The translations under genes and the position numbers were made by a program. A model generated the notes under the pieces. The model worked only from the letters and a program-made list of their open reading frames with translations. It was not told the DNA's origin and made no database searches. This document shows, piece after piece, positions 23,811 to 33,878 of a stretch of 64,000 nt of DNA; the stretch's first letter is position 1; each line of letters starts with the position of its first letter. The DNA lies in assembly GCA_021781415.1 (NCBI GenBank), contig JAJXWW010000070.1:26351-90350 (forward strand). Direction: 5' to 3'. This stretch comes from Planctomycetota bacterium. GTDB taxonomy: Bacteria > Planctomycetota > Planctomycetia > Gemmatales > Gemmataceae.

Positions 23811-25895
23811 TCAGGGTTGAGCCGGAGGCGCTCCGGGTTGTTTGGGCTGTTCGCCGGACGGTTTCCCGGTATAGACCGCGGGGAACAATCGCTGCAATAA
23901 TTGAGTGCGCGCCGTGTCGGAAACCAAGGGCACGCCCTCTTCGTCGTTCACGTCGAAGATACCGCCCAAGAGCGGATTGTCCCAATCTTTTTCGAGTAAC
24001 GGCGGAACCCATAGCGACAGGCCGACCGGGCAGGCACCGGCTCCCAGAGGCGTCTCCAAGGGCGGCAATAGCAACCCCGCCGCCTTCGCCTTAAAGGCCG
24101 AACCGCCCAGCCGCGAGAAGAGATTGATGTAGCGCAGCTGAAGTTCGAAGGTATGTTCTTGCACCAACGAATCGCGGCGAAAAACCTTATTCCTTAACAG
24201 AACCTTGTCGCGCCAGGCTTGGAGTCCGGTCGACTCTTGGAACTTCTGGAGCGAGCCTAGTTCGTCGTTGCGCAAACGCAGGGCATCGAACGCCTCGAAG
24301 ATCGTCTTGCGGCATTTCAACGTATCGGGTTCCGATTCGATCAGCGCGTGATTGTAGTGGAAGTCGAAATTACACAATTGCGCGTGTTGTTTCAGATCGC
24401 GCAGGAATTGGAAGGCGAAAATCTGCTCGCGCGTCTCGGCGTCGAGATTCTCTTCGCGGAGCGCGGGGGGCATGGAGGCGGCATTGAGATTGTACTTGGC
24501 CGACAGAGCGTTCGACCGATCGGTTTGGATCTTCATTTCTTGAGGCGAAAGAAGGAAATGATTGGCATTGCCAAAGCTCTTCCACGCCTCCAAGGCTCGT
24601 TGCCACGATTTCAAACCCCAGTCTCGCCCCGCGCCGACGATGGCCGGCTTGTTGTCGGCGAAGCCACCGTTGTCGCGGAACCAATCGGGTATCTCCCAAC
24701 CGGAGGCGTCGAACCATCCCTCGTCCTGAAGTCGTTCCGACGAAAACCGCAGGGCCTGCGCGGGGAAGGTGCGGAAGATCACCGTCATCATGTGGCCGTT
24801 CGTTCGCTGATGGACGTGGTCCTCGATCGGCTTACTCGATCCGGGCAGCTTGTCCGGTTCGGGCAGCGGCTCTTGGGCATACCCGAACCAAGCGTGGGAG
24901 ACGTGGTAGACATCGTGTTCGTCGTATAACTTCTTCTCGTCCGTCAGCGCGCTTTCGTCGCGCGGCTGCTGTTTGGCGTGGGCCTCATGTTTGGGCGGCA
25001 AGACGGGGAAGCGATCCGTCACACCGTCCTTATATGCATCTTCCTTTGGCTTCCATGTGCCCGCCGCCGACGCCACGGTATCGACGTACAACGACGGAAC
25101 GCGGAAATTGTCTTCGAGATATTGAATCAAATCGTCGGGACGTTCGCAGCGAAATTGACGCAATTGATCCGAGGCTCTCTCGCGCCTCATGCCTTCGCGT
25201 AGACGCCGAACTAATTGCGGATGATTCTTGCAAAAGTCTTCCAATTCGTTCCAATTGATCTCTTGTCGGCCGTCCTTCAACGTCCAAAAGCGGGCCGGAT
25301 CGCGCTCGTTGGGGCGAATCATGCTCAATTGAAAGAGCGAACGAAGGATATTGGTGTCGTCGCTCTGTCCGATTTTGTGTTGGGTGAAGAATCCGATCGA
25401 CCAGCGCATATCGGGATTGTCCCGGTTGCGCCGTTCGCCGTCGGCCAACAATTGAATGCCGCGCGCGATGTAGAAATACTTATCGCTGGCGCGGTCGGAT
25501 TCGACCGACACGTTGTACGACATATTCCAGCTTTGAAAGATCCACGGCGTTATGAAGTGCGGTTGCAGTTTGACCAACGAGAGGACATACATATCCAACT
25601 CGTTCCACTGATTCCGCTTCTGGGCGTCCACCGCGTTCATCCACAGCACACAGGTAGCCGCCCCGCGCGAACCGATGGTCGTCAGTCGGGCAATCGCGCC
25701 GATCAAATCGACATCGCCTCGGCTCTGCTCGCGGATGGCCAGGGCGCTGGCTTGGGCGTCCACACCTTTCACTTCGTAGCCGAAGACACTGAATTCGCGG
25801 GTGCGCCACAGATACGCCACCGTGAACAATACGAGGATCAAGCCGGCGTAAGTCAGCTTGCGATTCAATGCCTGTCGTTGAAACGGACTGGCCAT
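23811..25895 (-). CDS. Membrane-anchored accessory protein of ABC exporter operon
   Basis: 694 residues. One N-terminal signal-anchor helix (LTYAGLILVLFTVAYLWRT, about residues 14-32), then a large soluble region with no catalytic motif recognised. Segments such as 'GVDAQASALAIREQSRGDVD', 'QPHFITPWIFQSWNMSYNV' and 'KYFYIARGIQLLADGERRN' suggest a helical-repeat start (TPR-like). It is Pro-rich at the C-terminus (GEQPKQPGAPPAQP). It lies downstream of an ABC permease and ATPase on the same strand. I do not recognise a characterised family; it is probably a planctomycete-specific partner of that transporter. Confidence 0.72.
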   Translation of the reverse strand: MASPFQRQALNRKLTYAGLILVLFTVAYLWRTREFSVFGYEVKGVDAQASALAIREQSRGDVDLIGAIARLTTIGSRGAATCVLWMNAVDAQKRNQWNELDMYVLSLVKLQPHFITPWIFQSWNMSYNVSVESDRASDKYFYIARGIQLLADGERRNRDNPDMRWSIGFFTQHKIGQSDDTNILRSLFQLSMIRPNERDPARFWTLKDGRQEINWNELEDFCKNHPQLVRRLREGMRRERASDQLRQFRCERPDDLIQYLEDNFRVPSLYVDTVASAAGTWKPKEDAYKDGVTDRFPVLPPKHEAHAKQQPRDESALTDEKKLYDEHDVYHVSHAWFGYAQEPLPEPDKLPGSSKPIEDHVHQRTNGHMMTVIFRTFPAQALRFSSERLQDEGWFDASGWEIPDWFRDNGGFADNKPAIVGAGRDWGLKSWQRALEAWKSFGNANHFLLSPQEMKIQTDRSNALSAKYNLNAASMPPALREENLDAETREQIFAFQFLRDLKQHAQLCNFDFHYNHALIESEPDTLKCRKTIFEAFDALRLRNDELGSLQKFQESTGLQAWRDKVLLRNKVFRRDSLVQEHTFELQLRYINLFSRLGGSAFKAKAAGLLLPPLETPLGAGACPVGLSLWVPPLLEKDWDNPLLGGIFDVNDEEGVPLVSDTARTQLLQRLFPAVYTGKPSGEQPKQPGAPPAQP

Positions 25896-25905
25896 GATTC
25901 ACTCC

Positions 25906-25998
25906 TATCGGCAATCGGCAATCGGCTGTCGGCTGTCGGCTATCTACTAGAACTCTGCTTGATTTTTTTCCAATCGTTGGCCGATAGCCGATTGCCGA
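25906..25998. repeat. Short-unit GCCGAT/ATCGGC repeat pair
   Basis: The 114-bp spacer between the permease and the accessory gene contains CGGCAATCGGCAATCGGC followed by TGTCGGCTGTCGGCTATC and, 50 bp on, the reverse-complement GGCCGATAGCCGATTGCCG, giving a large imperfect stem. A related run, ATAGCCGATAGCCGATAGCC, is found at 46496-46546 before purM. Confidence 0.7.
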
Positions 25999-26009
25999 GA
26001 AGATTGCCG

Positions 26010-28076
26010 TTATGTTGGCGCGGCGATCTCGCGGCCTTTTAGTAGGAAATAGCCTAAGACGATCCAAGGCAACAAATAGAGTACGAGCGCGCCGAGATCG
26101 AATGCCAGATGCGTGAGGGGTATGTTGAACCCCTCGCCCACATAGGTAGTCAGATCGTAGCGATCCACGTCGGGTATCAGATCGAGTACGCGGCGGATGA
26201 GCCAGCGGAAGCCGATGTCGCCTCCCTCGGCAAGAGTCTTGCTGGTTCCGTCTTCCAAGGGGATGAGCGCGATTTGGCGATTGGCCAAGCGCACGAGCGC
26301 TTCCATCGGCCCGCCGCCGGCAGCGGTCCCCTGACCGATCGATTGGATGTAGCCGATCGCTCCGCCGCCGGAAAAGAGCAGCGCGGCAACAATCATGCTG
26401 ATGACGCCGCTCAGATAGGTGCTAAGCGCCGTGGCCAAGCCGATGACCAAACACAGACGCAGCCACAGCCCGAAGGCACCCTTGTAAAAGTTGAGGGTGA
26501 AAGCCGCCGCGTCTCCACCGCGTGCGGGATCGTCCAAACGCCAATAGAGATCGTATTTGGCCATGCCGACGTATTGCGTGACACTCTGCTTGGTCACAGA
26601 GACGCGCGTTTCGATGGCCGCCCGCCCACCGCTACCGGCGGCGCTCGGGATCGGCTTGCGCTGAGCGTTGCGGAACAGCCCGCCGGGGACATCGATAAAC
26701 ATCGTGTGATAGTCCGTGATGTCCTTGGCGGGCACGACATAGTAACCGTACTCCTCGGCCAACTCGTCGTCGATGGCTGAGTCGGAGAGGCGATAGCTCG
26801 GCGAACCGACGGCCTCGAGCTTATTCTTCGTGAGCCGCGCCCGTTTCGCCTCCACGAGGGCGTTCAACTCGCCTTCGCTCGGACGATTGGCTTTACTCTC
26901 CAATCGCGTTCGATAGCCGTTCAGCCATTCGTCGATGTCTTTCTGGACGAAGAGGTTGCTTTTGGTCATCCATCGGCTGCGGTCGGTGTTGTAGCCGTCT
27001 TTGTCGCTGGAGACGAACTGGGCGGTTTGAAACTCGAAGGTGCAGGAGACGCCGCGATTCTCAAACCCCTTGGTCTGGCGAAAAATATCGAACGCGAACT
27101 CGCAGCGGACGGTGTCGCGCTCGGCCAAGGCGCTCGGGACGTTGCGAAAACTCCAGACGGCGAATTGCGGTTCTTGATTGGGATTGGCCGCCGTGATGTA
27201 GCTGCGATAGTCCCACTCGCGGCCGATGTTGGTTCCCTTCTGCGCGTCGCCGGTGTTCTCGAAGCGTAGTTCTCCATATTGCGGATCGCGGGCCTTGAGG
27301 CTCTCCTCCGCCGCCTCCTTATCGACGCCGCGCACCACATAGACGAGGCTCAACGAGGTCATCAACAACAGCACCAGCGTCATCAGCGCCGTGAAACCCA
27401 GGAAACGCCCCAGCAAGATCTCGAAGCGCTCGACCGGTTTGGTGGTGATGGTGTGCATGGTCTGTTGGCGGATGTCGGTGGGGATGCTAAAGGCGGCGAG
27501 AACGATGGCCGCGATCAGGAGCAGTTTCGTCATCACCCAGTAGATGATGCCGACGTAGTTTCGTACTTGATATTCTGGCTTATAGGGGATGAACCAGCTG
27601 CCAAACAAGAAGACGAGAAGGAGGGCGGAGAAGGCGTAGAGAACCTTCTTGCGGATGGCTTCCTTGAAGCTGAGCTTGGCCAATGCGCCGATGCGGCGCA
27701 GCCGAAGCGGAGGCAAACCGCGGAGAAAGGGCACGCCCACGGCCACCAACCCGCCCGCTCCGGCGAGCGTCAATATCCACGACTTATACTTCTCGACCGA
27801 GGCGGGATTCTTCAAAATCGTATAGGAAGCGGCAATCAGACCGAAGTAGCCGAGGTATCCGGCAAACGACACGAGTAGGCTGACCGTGAAGAGCGTGCGC
27901 TGCCAGGCGGGAATGCGCGTTCGATCTTCTTCGCGCAGGCGCGTGTAGTAGACGGCCAACCACATCACAGCGCCGAACGCCGCCCAGCCGCCGGCCGTCT
28001 GCACCCACAGGAACAACTCGGCGGGCACATCTTGGAGCCGCATCGGATCGCGATCGAACGTCATCACCGCGAACAT
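26010..28076 (-). CDS. ABC-2 type transporter permease
   Basis: 688 residues from ATG 28076 (MFAVMTFDRDPMRLQDVPAE), with GGGA 6 bp upstream. A longer open frame reaches 28160, but those codons are the arm of a palindromic repeat and are excluded. Several membrane helices are seen: three near the start (WAAFGAVMWLAVYYT; LFTVSLLVSFAGYLGYFGLI), a block after the cytosolic 'LSFKEAIRKKVLYAFSALLL' and 'LLIAAIVLAAFSIPTDIRQQ', and a C-terminal pair (LALTTLAFDLGALVLYLLPW type). A large extracytoplasmic domain lies between. The 'SIPTDIRQQTMHTITTKPVE' segment is typical of planctomycete ABC-2 permeases. It pairs with the ATPase upstream. Confidence 0.83.
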   Translation of the reverse strand: MFAVMTFDRDPMRLQDVPAELFLWVQTAGGWAAFGAVMWLAVYYTRLREEDRTRIPAWQRTLFTVSLLVSFAGYLGYFGLIAASYTILKNPASVEKYKSWILTLAGAGGLVAVGVPFLRGLPPLRLRRIGALAKLSFKEAIRKKVLYAFSALLLVFLFGSWFIPYKPEYQVRNYVGIIYWVMTKLLLIAAIVLAAFSIPTDIRQQTMHTITTKPVERFEILLGRFLGFTALMTLVLLLMTSLSLVYVVRGVDKEAAEESLKARDPQYGELRFENTGDAQKGTNIGREWDYRSYITAANPNQEPQFAVWSFRNVPSALAERDTVRCEFAFDIFRQTKGFENRGVSCTFEFQTAQFVSSDKDGYNTDRSRWMTKSNLFVQKDIDEWLNGYRTRLESKANRPSEGELNALVEAKRARLTKNKLEAVGSPSYRLSDSAIDDELAEEYGYYVVPAKDITDYHTMFIDVPGGLFRNAQRKPIPSAAGSGGRAAIETRVSVTKQSVTQYVGMAKYDLYWRLDDPARGGDAAAFTLNFYKGAFGLWLRLCLVIGLATALSTYLSGVISMIVAALLFSGGGAIGYIQSIGQGTAAGGGPMEALVRLANRQIALIPLEDGTSKTLAEGGDIGFRWLIRRVLDLIPDVDRYDLTTYVGEGFNIPLTHLAFDLGALVLYLLPWIVLGYFLLKGREIAAPT

Positions 28077-28094
28077 GAAATATCCCACAAAACC

Positions 28095-28156
28095 TTGCCG
28101 GCCCGCAGCGCGAGCAAGGGGAGAACGATACCCTTGCTCGCGCTGCGGGCTGGCAA
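28095..28156. repeat. Long palindromic repeat between ABC ATPase and permease genes
   Basis: Two 26-bp arms with one mismatch and a 10-nt loop. The left arm starts TTGCCGGCCCGCAGCGCGAG and the right arm is its complement starting CCCTTGCTCGCGCTGCGGGC. It lies inside the spacer of one operon and could attenuate or stabilise the mRNA. Confidence 0.9.
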
Positions 28157-28179
28157 GCAAAGGACTCCTACGTCAATCG

Positions 28180-29124
28180 TTAGCGTTTCTCCGCGATCCT
28201 CGAGGTCGAACCGCCCTCGCCTCGCTGCCTCGATTCCGCGCCCGGAAGGAAGCGACGGCCCGGATGCGCCTTACTCTCTTCGACGATGCGCAGGAAGTAA
28301 TCCTCTAGCGTCGTGGTCGGATGGCCGATGGTATCGAGTTTGCCTCCGTGTTTGCGCAACACTTCTTCCAACTCGCGTCGCAATTCGTCGGTCAATTGCA
28401 GATCGCTGGCCCGCAACTCGACGCGGCGATGATCTTGCAGCAGCGTCTGCACTTCGCCATACGCCTGAAGTTCGCCGTCGTTGAGGATGGCGATGCGGTC
28501 GCACACGTCTTGCACGTCTTCGAGTCGATGGCTGCACATAATGACCGTCTTGCCCAGGGTGCGAAGATCGCGGATGAGATCTTTCATCCACCGGGCACCG
28601 AGCGGATCGAGGCCGGAGGTCGGCTCGTCGAGAATGACGAGATCGGGATCGTTGATGAGCGCCTGGGCCAAGCCGATGCGTTGCCTCATGCCTTTGGAAT
28701 ACTCGCGCAGGGTGCGTTTGCGGTCGGCCTTGAGTCCGACTTTCTCGATCAGTTCTTGCGCCCGCGTCCGGCGTTTGGCCGAAGGGAGATCGAACAACCG
28801 GCCATAAAAGTCAAGGGTTTCCTCGGCGTTCAGGAAGCGATACAGATACGATTCTTCCGGCAGATAGCCGATGCGCTCGTTCTTGACCACGTCGGCGGCA
28901 GGTTGACCGAATACAAATGCTTCGCCGTCGGTCGGATAGAGCAAACCGAGCAACAGTTTGATGGTCGTCGTCTTGCCGGAGCCGTTGGGGCCGAGCAGTC
29001 CGAAGATCTCGCCTTGGCGCACCTCCATATTGAGGGCGCGCAGCGCGGTTTTCTTCTGGCGTCCCCAAAAGTCGCGGTACACTTTGGTCAGTTTGCGCGT
29101 TTCAACGATCGCGTTTTGCGGCAT
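28180..29124 (-). CDS. ABC transporter ATP-binding protein
   Basis: 314 residues, a single nucleotide-binding domain. Walker [10 protein letters not shown] (residues 44-52), Q-loop region [11 protein letters not shown] (E/Q variant as in ABC-2 exporters), signature [15 protein letters not shown], Walker [15 protein letters not shown], and H-loop CSHRLEDV. The 80-residue C-terminal tail fits the export ATPases of the drug/Na+ group. It couples ATP hydrolysis to the permease encoded just downstream (104-bp gap holding a palindrome). First gene of a four-gene minus-strand run that ends in PIG-L. Substrate unknown. Confidence 0.94.
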   Translation of the reverse strand: MPQNAIVETRKLTKVYRDFWGRQKKTALRALNMEVRQGEIFGLLGPNGSGKTTTIKLLLGLLYPTDGEAFVFGQPAADVVKNERIGYLPEESYLYRFLNAEETLDFYGRLFDLPSAKRRTRAQELIEKVGLKADRKRTLREYSKGMRQRIGLAQALINDPDLVILDEPTSGLDPLGARWMKDLIRDLRTLGKTVIMCSHRLEDVQDVCDRIAILNDGELQAYGEVQTLLQDHRRVELRASDLQLTDELRRELEEVLRKHGGKLDTIGHPTTTLEDYFLRIVEESKAHPGRRFLPGAESRQRGEGGSTSRIAEKR

Positions 29125-29270
29125 GCGCCACCTCTATCGGAGTTCCCGTCGAGTCGAGATTACTCGCTTCTACGCGGCCAACGAGAAAATCGTTCGCGGA
29201 GTTTCCAAAACTTCTCCGCCAATCTAGGGAGCGGGGGCGGCGAATGCAAGCGAAGTGCGTTTGCCTCTCG

Positions 29271-32200
29271 CTACGACAGCCGATTGAGGAGGCGGGAAAC
29301 CCTGCGTCCGATGCCGTCGAAGAGCGAGTACGTTACCGGAGTAACCAAAAGCGCCAGCAACAGGCTCAGCAGCTGACCGCCGATGATGACCTTGGCCATA
29401 CTCGCCCGCGCGCCTGCCCCCGGCCCCTGCCCCAGCGCAATCGGGATCATGGCCGCGATGAGCATGACCGTCGTCATCAGGATCGGTCGCAGGCGAGTAT
29501 GATTCGCCTCAAGAATGGCGGTCTCGCGATCCATGCCGTCGCGGCGCAGTTCGTTCGTCTTATCCACTTGCAGAATGCCGTTCTTCTTGACGATGCCGAT
29601 GAGCATGAACAGGCCGAACATGGCGTACAAGTCCATCGGCTGGCGGAACATCAACAGCGAAAGGAGACCGAACGGAATGGTCACGGGCAACGCGGCGAGA
29701 ATGCTGACCGGATGCAGCCAACTCTCGAACTGCGCGGCCAGAATCAGGTACATGAACAGGATGCTGAGAACCAGGGCGATGAGGAAGTTATAGCCCGTCT
29801 CGCCGAGCATCTTGGCTTGGCCGCCGAAGACGACTTCGTACTGCGGCGGCAGATTCATTTCCTTGAGGATGACTTGAGCCTGCATCACGGCATCGTTGAG
29901 CGAAACCTTATCGGGATTGGCCAACAGTGTGACCGCGCGCTGGCGATTGAAGCGGTCGATCTGGCTGGGGCCTCGTTCTTCGTTCAGTCGTGCCAGGCTG
30001 GACAGCTGGATCGGACCCGCCGAGGGGGACGGGATCGTCAGCAGGTCGAGTCCTTGCGAGGTGGCTCGAAACTGTTTATCGGCGCGCAGCCAAACGTCGT
30101 ATTGCTCCGTCCCTTCCTTGTAGCGCGACACCGGTTGACCGCCCACCAGCACGCTCAACGTGTTGGCGATGGTCTGCACGGGGATGCCGAGGTCGCTGGC
30201 TCTTTCGCGGTCGATGGAAACCTGTACCTCCGGCTTGCGGAGCGACAGCGTCGAATCCACGTCCACGAGGCCGGGGATTTTGCGGAGACGTTCCTTGAGC
30301 GTGTTAGAATACGCTTCCAACTTGTCGAGTTCGGGACCGAGCAAGACGATCTGAAAGATACGACTGTCCTGCCCCGTCCCGCCGATGGCTTGCACGTCGG
30401 AGACGGCGCAGCGCAAGTCGGGGTATTCTTCCAAGATTTTACGCGCCCGCGCCATCACCTCGAACTGCGTGTAGCCGCGTTGTTCCAGTTCTTTGAGGCG
30501 AACGTAGATCGAACCGCGCGTCACGTCGCCTTGCCCTTTGCCGGCCGAGCCGTTGGTTTCGCCGATGACGGTGAATCGCTTCACCACCACGCCCGGCAGA
30601 GCGGTCAAGCGCCGCTCGATTTCGGCGATGGTTCGATCCGTTCGCTCCAGGGTGTAGCCTTCGGGAGTGATGTAGTTGATCTCGAACTCGCCCTGATCGT
30701 CGCGCGGCACGAGGTTGACGCCCATCTTCTGAGCGATGGGGCCGGTGGAAAAGATCACCAGTACGCAGAGAACGACCATGACGAAGCGATGTCGCATCGC
30801 CCAACGCAGGGCCAGGCCGTAGAAACCATCGACGGCTCGGTAGACCCAGCCCGCTTTCGACTTGGCATGGCCCGCCTCGGACGGATCGAGCTTGAGGAAG
30901 CGCGAACACAGCATCGGCGTCAGGGTGAACGAGACGAATAAGCTCATCAGGATGGCAAAGGCCACCGTCATACCGAAACTGCTGAAGAAGCGACCGACCA
31001 TGCCGCCCATGAAAGCGACCGGCAGAAAGATCACCACCAAGGATAGACTGGTCGCCAACACGGCCAGGGCGATTTCCTTGGTTCCGTCTCGCGCCGCCGT
31101 CATGGCATCCTTGCCGAACTCTTCCATGTGCCGAAAGATGTTCTCGTGGACCACCACCGCGTCGTCGATGACGATGCCGATGGCCAAGATGAGAGCCAAC
31201 ATGGTGATGTTGTTGAGCGTGAACCCCATGTACCACATGAAGAAGAACGTCGGCACGATGGACGTGGGAATGGCCAAGGTGGCGATGACCGTGGTTCGCC
31301 AATCGCGGATGAACAGGAGGATCGTCAACGATACCAGCACGCCGGCCAGCAACAGATGAAACTTGACCTCTTCCATCGACAGGCGAACGAAGCGCGATTG
31401 ATCTTGTGTGATGTCGATCTGCATATCGGGCGGCAGGGTTTTGCCGATCTTGGCCAGACGATTCTGGACGGCGTCGGAGATTTGCACCGTGTTGGTGCCG
31501 CTCTGTTTCTGCACGAAAAGGCTGACGGCGTTGCGTCCGTCCAGGCGCGTCAATCCGCGCGGCTCCTCAATGGAATCTTCGGCTCGTCCGATGTCCCGAA
31601 TGCGGATGGGATAGCCCTTGCGATTGGCCACGATCAATTCGTTGAACTGCGAGGCGACCTGGATGCGTCCCAAGGTCCGCAGCACCAACTCGCGCGATCC
31701 CTGCTGAACGATGCCGCCGGGCACTTCGAGGTTCTGCGTCAACAACGCTTGCCGAACGTCTTCGACCGACAGGTTGAAGGACGACAAGAGGTCGGTATTG
31801 ACGATGACATTGATGGCGCGACTGCGGCCTCCCGAAAGCGTCACCGAGCCGACGCCAGACACCGTTTGCAGCGGCTCTTGAAGCTGATGTTTGGCGATCT
31901 CCGTCACCTCGCGCACATCGCGCCGACCGGAGACCACGATGGTCATAATCGGCGAAGCGTCGAGGTCGAACTTGTTGACCACGGGCGGGTCCATGCCCTG
32001 CGGCAAGTTTTTGACGATGGCCGACACCTTGTCGCGCACCTCTTGAGCCGCGATGTCGCCGTTCTTTTCCAGAAGGAATTGCACCGTCACGATGCTGACG
32101 CCTTCGCGCGTCGTCGAGCGCAACTCGTCCACGCCGGAGACCGAGTTGACCGCCTCTTCGATGAGCTTGGTAACGGTCGTTTCCAGTTCCTCGGCACTCG

Positions 32201-32360
32201 CGCCCGGCAGATTGGCCGTGACCGACACCACCGGAAAGTCCACCTTGGGAAACAAGTCCACGCCCAGCTTGAAGTACGAGACCAGCCCCAATACGACGGG
32301 AACGGACACGAGTACCCAAGTGAAGATGGGACGGCGAATGCAAACTTCGGAAATCGACAC
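29271..32360 (-). CDS. RND (HAE1/AcrB-like) efflux pump inner membrane protein
   Basis: 1029 residues, full length for RND. GTG start at 32360 with AAGGAG 8 bp upstream. It has the 12-TM layout with two large periplasmic loops. Helix 1 is FTWVLVSVPVVLGLVSYF. The proton-relay aspartates lie in helix 4 (AIGIVIDDAVVVHENIFRH) and the partner lysine in helix 10 (GIVKKNGILQVD). Also present are 'GASAEELETTVTKLIEEAV' and 'FDLDASPIMTIVVSG' of the porter domain. Such pumps expel hydrophobic drugs or metabolites with an adaptor and TolC. The adaptor gene is 21 bp upstream and a marR gene precedes it. No OEP lies in this operon; the OEP genes at 13868-17637 are possible partners. Confidence 0.96.
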   Translation of the reverse strand: MSISEVCIRRPIFTWVLVSVPVVLGLVSYFKLGVDLFPKVDFPVVSVTANLPGASAEELETTVTKLIEEAVNSVSGVDELRSTTREGVSIVTVQFLLEKNGDIAAQEVRDKVSAIVKNLPQGMDPPVVNKFDLDASPIMTIVVSGRRDVREVTEIAKHQLQEPLQTVSGVGSVTLSGGRSRAINVIVNTDLLSSFNLSVEDVRQALLTQNLEVPGGIVQQGSRELVLRTLGRIQVASQFNELIVANRKGYPIRIRDIGRAEDSIEEPRGLTRLDGRNAVSLFVQKQSGTNTVQISDAVQNRLAKIGKTLPPDMQIDITQDQSRFVRLSMEEVKFHLLLAGVLVSLTILLFIRDWRTTVIATLAIPTSIVPTFFFMWYMGFTLNNITMLALILAIGIVIDDAVVVHENIFRHMEEFGKDAMTAARDGTKEIALAVLATSLSLVVIFLPVAFMGGMVGRFFSSFGMTVAFAILMSLFVSFTLTPMLCSRFLKLDPSEAGHAKSKAGWVYRAVDGFYGLALRWAMRHRFVMVVLCVLVIFSTGPIAQKMGVNLVPRDDQGEFEINYITPEGYTLERTDRTIAEIERRLTALPGVVVKRFTVIGETNGSAGKGQGDVTRGSIYVRLKELEQRGYTQFEVMARARKILEEYPDLRCAVSDVQAIGGTGQDSRIFQIVLLGPELDKLEAYSNTLKERLRKIPGLVDVDSTLSLRKPEVQVSIDRERASDLGIPVQTIANTLSVLVGGQPVSRYKEGTEQYDVWLRADKQFRATSQGLDLLTIPSPSAGPIQLSSLARLNEERGPSQIDRFNRQRAVTLLANPDKVSLNDAVMQAQVILKEMNLPPQYEVVFGGQAKMLGETGYNFLIALVLSILFMYLILAAQFESWLHPVSILAALPVTIPFGLLSLLMFRQPMDLYAMFGLFMLIGIVKKNGILQVDKTNELRRDGMDRETAILEANHTRLRPILMTTVMLIAAMIPIALGQGPGAGARASMAKVIIGGQLLSLLLALLVTPVTYSLFDGIGRRVSRLLNRLS

Positions 32361-32381
32361 GGAGTAAACTCCTTGGCGGAC

Positions 32382-33800
32382 CTATGGACCCGTTCGATGA
32401 GTGGACGGAGAGGGGGAAGGAGGAAGCGTTCGCCGAAGGACCACGGGCGATCCGTCGGCCAGAGCCGTTTGGCCGCTGAGGACCACCTGCGCGCCGCGCG
32501 GCAAAGACGGCCGAACGATCTCCACCCATTCCGTGTTTTGCATTCCCAGAGTCACCCGCAGCTCTTTCGCGCGCCCGTCCTCAACGACAAAGATTTTCGT
32601 AATGCCGGCGAATGTCACCAGACCGTCCAAGGGCACGACGGCGACTTCTCGGTCGTTCCGCGTCAGGATCGAGGCTTTGGCGAAGCTGCCCGGCTTGAGT
32701 TTGCCTTCGGGGTTGGCGACTTCAATTTCTACCTGGAGCGTCCGATTCGTGGGATCGACGGTCGGATTGATGCGGACCACGCGGCCGGCAGACGGTTGAG
32801 CGTGCGCGGCGGTATGCACTTGGACTTGTTGTCCGCATTCGATCTCGCTGCTGAATCGCTCCGGAACCAAGACTTTCAGCTTTAGCGTCCGATCGATCAC
32901 CAGTTTGAAAACCTCGGTCCCCGTGCGCACGAAGCTCCCTTCCGAGACGGATCGCTGCGAAACCACATACGTCGCGCCGCTCTCCCCGCCCGGTACCCGT
33001 TGCAGGGGAGCGGGAACCTTGATCGCCATGTCCTTGAGTTGCTGCCGCGCGATGGCGAGTCCTTGTTGCTTCATCTCCACCGTCGCCACCAGGGAGCGCG
33101 CCGACAAAATCTGATTGTGGTATTCGGCATCGGCGGCCCGAAAATCGACCGTCCGGTCGGTCAACTCTTCCGGGGTGGCGGCGGACGAGCGGGCGAGGGC
33201 GCGGGTGCGATCCAATCGCAATTTGGCGTTGTTCATCCGCTCGTGCGCCTGAACCACGGCCGGTAGCCGCTCCACGTCGAAATCCGGCCGCAACTCGTCC
33301 ACTCCGAGCTTCGCCAATTCGACGCGAAGCGATTTCTCGGCCTGACAAAGGAGCAAATCGTAGTCGGTGGGATCGAACTCGACGAGCAAGTCACCGGGTT
33401 TCACATGGTCCGAAACGTCGCGGTGTATCCGGAGTACCCGGCCATCCATCTTGGCGGCAATCGAAACCTCTTCATAGCCGTAAAGCGTACCGACCGCTTC
33501 GACCTTGCGTTGCACCGGGCGATAGGCCACGGGTTCGACGGTGACGACCACCGCGCCCGGCTCCCGCTCGGTCGTCTCCGTCTCCGGAGGCAGCGATTCC
33601 TTCTCGCGGCGGTGGAGACTGCCGCCTACGAAAACCAGTCCCGCACCCAAAACGAGTAGGACCACGCAACTCCAAAGCAACCTGCCGCGCCAAGAACGCT
33701 TGGGCGATTCGTCTTGGCCCTCCCTTGCCGCCGCGCTCATCGCGGGCAAGGGAACGATTGCTTCCCGAATGGGTGCCGACGGAAACGACGAGCGGTCCAT
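32382..33800 (-). CDS. RND efflux periplasmic adaptor (membrane fusion protein)
   Basis: 472 residues. N-terminal anchor LLWSCVVLLVLGAGLVFVGG (about 41-60). HlyD/AcrA-type parts follow: beta-barrel/lipoyl half-motif RPVQRKVEAVGTLYGYEEVS and IAAKMDGRVLRIHRDVSD, alpha hairpin about residues 140-280 (YHNQILSARSLVATVEMKQQ), second lipoyl half, and the barrel with 'GQQVQVHTAAHAQPSAGRVV'. It bridges the RND pump and an outer-membrane channel. It is second in the marR-adaptor-RND operon, 78 bp after marR and 21 bp before the pump. ATG 33800 is kept because the later in-frame ATG 33740 has no ribosome site. Confidence 0.94.
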   Translation of the reverse strand: MDRSSFPSAPIREAIVPLPAMSAAAREGQDESPKRSWRGRLLWSCVVLLVLGAGLVFVGGSLHRREKESLPPETETTEREPGAVVVTVEPVAYRPVQRKVEAVGTLYGYEEVSIAAKMDGRVLRIHRDVSDHVKPGDLLVEFDPTDYDLLLCQAEKSLRVELAKLGVDELRPDFDVERLPAVVQAHERMNNAKLRLDRTRALARSSAATPEELTDRTVDFRAADAEYHNQILSARSLVATVEMKQQGLAIARQQLKDMAIKVPAPLQRVPGGESGATYVVSQRSVSEGSFVRTGTEVFKLVIDRTLKLKVLVPERFSSEIECGQQVQVHTAAHAQPSAGRVVRINPTVDPTNRTLQVEIEVANPEGKLKPGSFAKASILTRNDREVAVVPLDGLVTFAGITKIFVVEDGRAKELRVTLGMQNTEWVEIVRPSLPRGAQVVLSGQTALADGSPVVLRRTLPPSPSPSTHRTGP

Positions 33801-33878
33801 AAGAGATGACCCTTTCCCTGCTTTTCTCGCACCGTTCGCCGTGAGAACGGTTCGTTCATCGAAGGAATGCTTGTTCGC

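Noticed and set aside
28077..28160. N-terminal extension of the ABC permease
   Set aside because: Codons are the arm of a palindromic repeat; ATG 28076 has a ribosome site and gives the family-like start.
29244..30941. Long plus-strand frame opposite the RND pump gene
   Set aside because: Shadow frame of a clear RND gene; His/Gln-rich nonsense composition.
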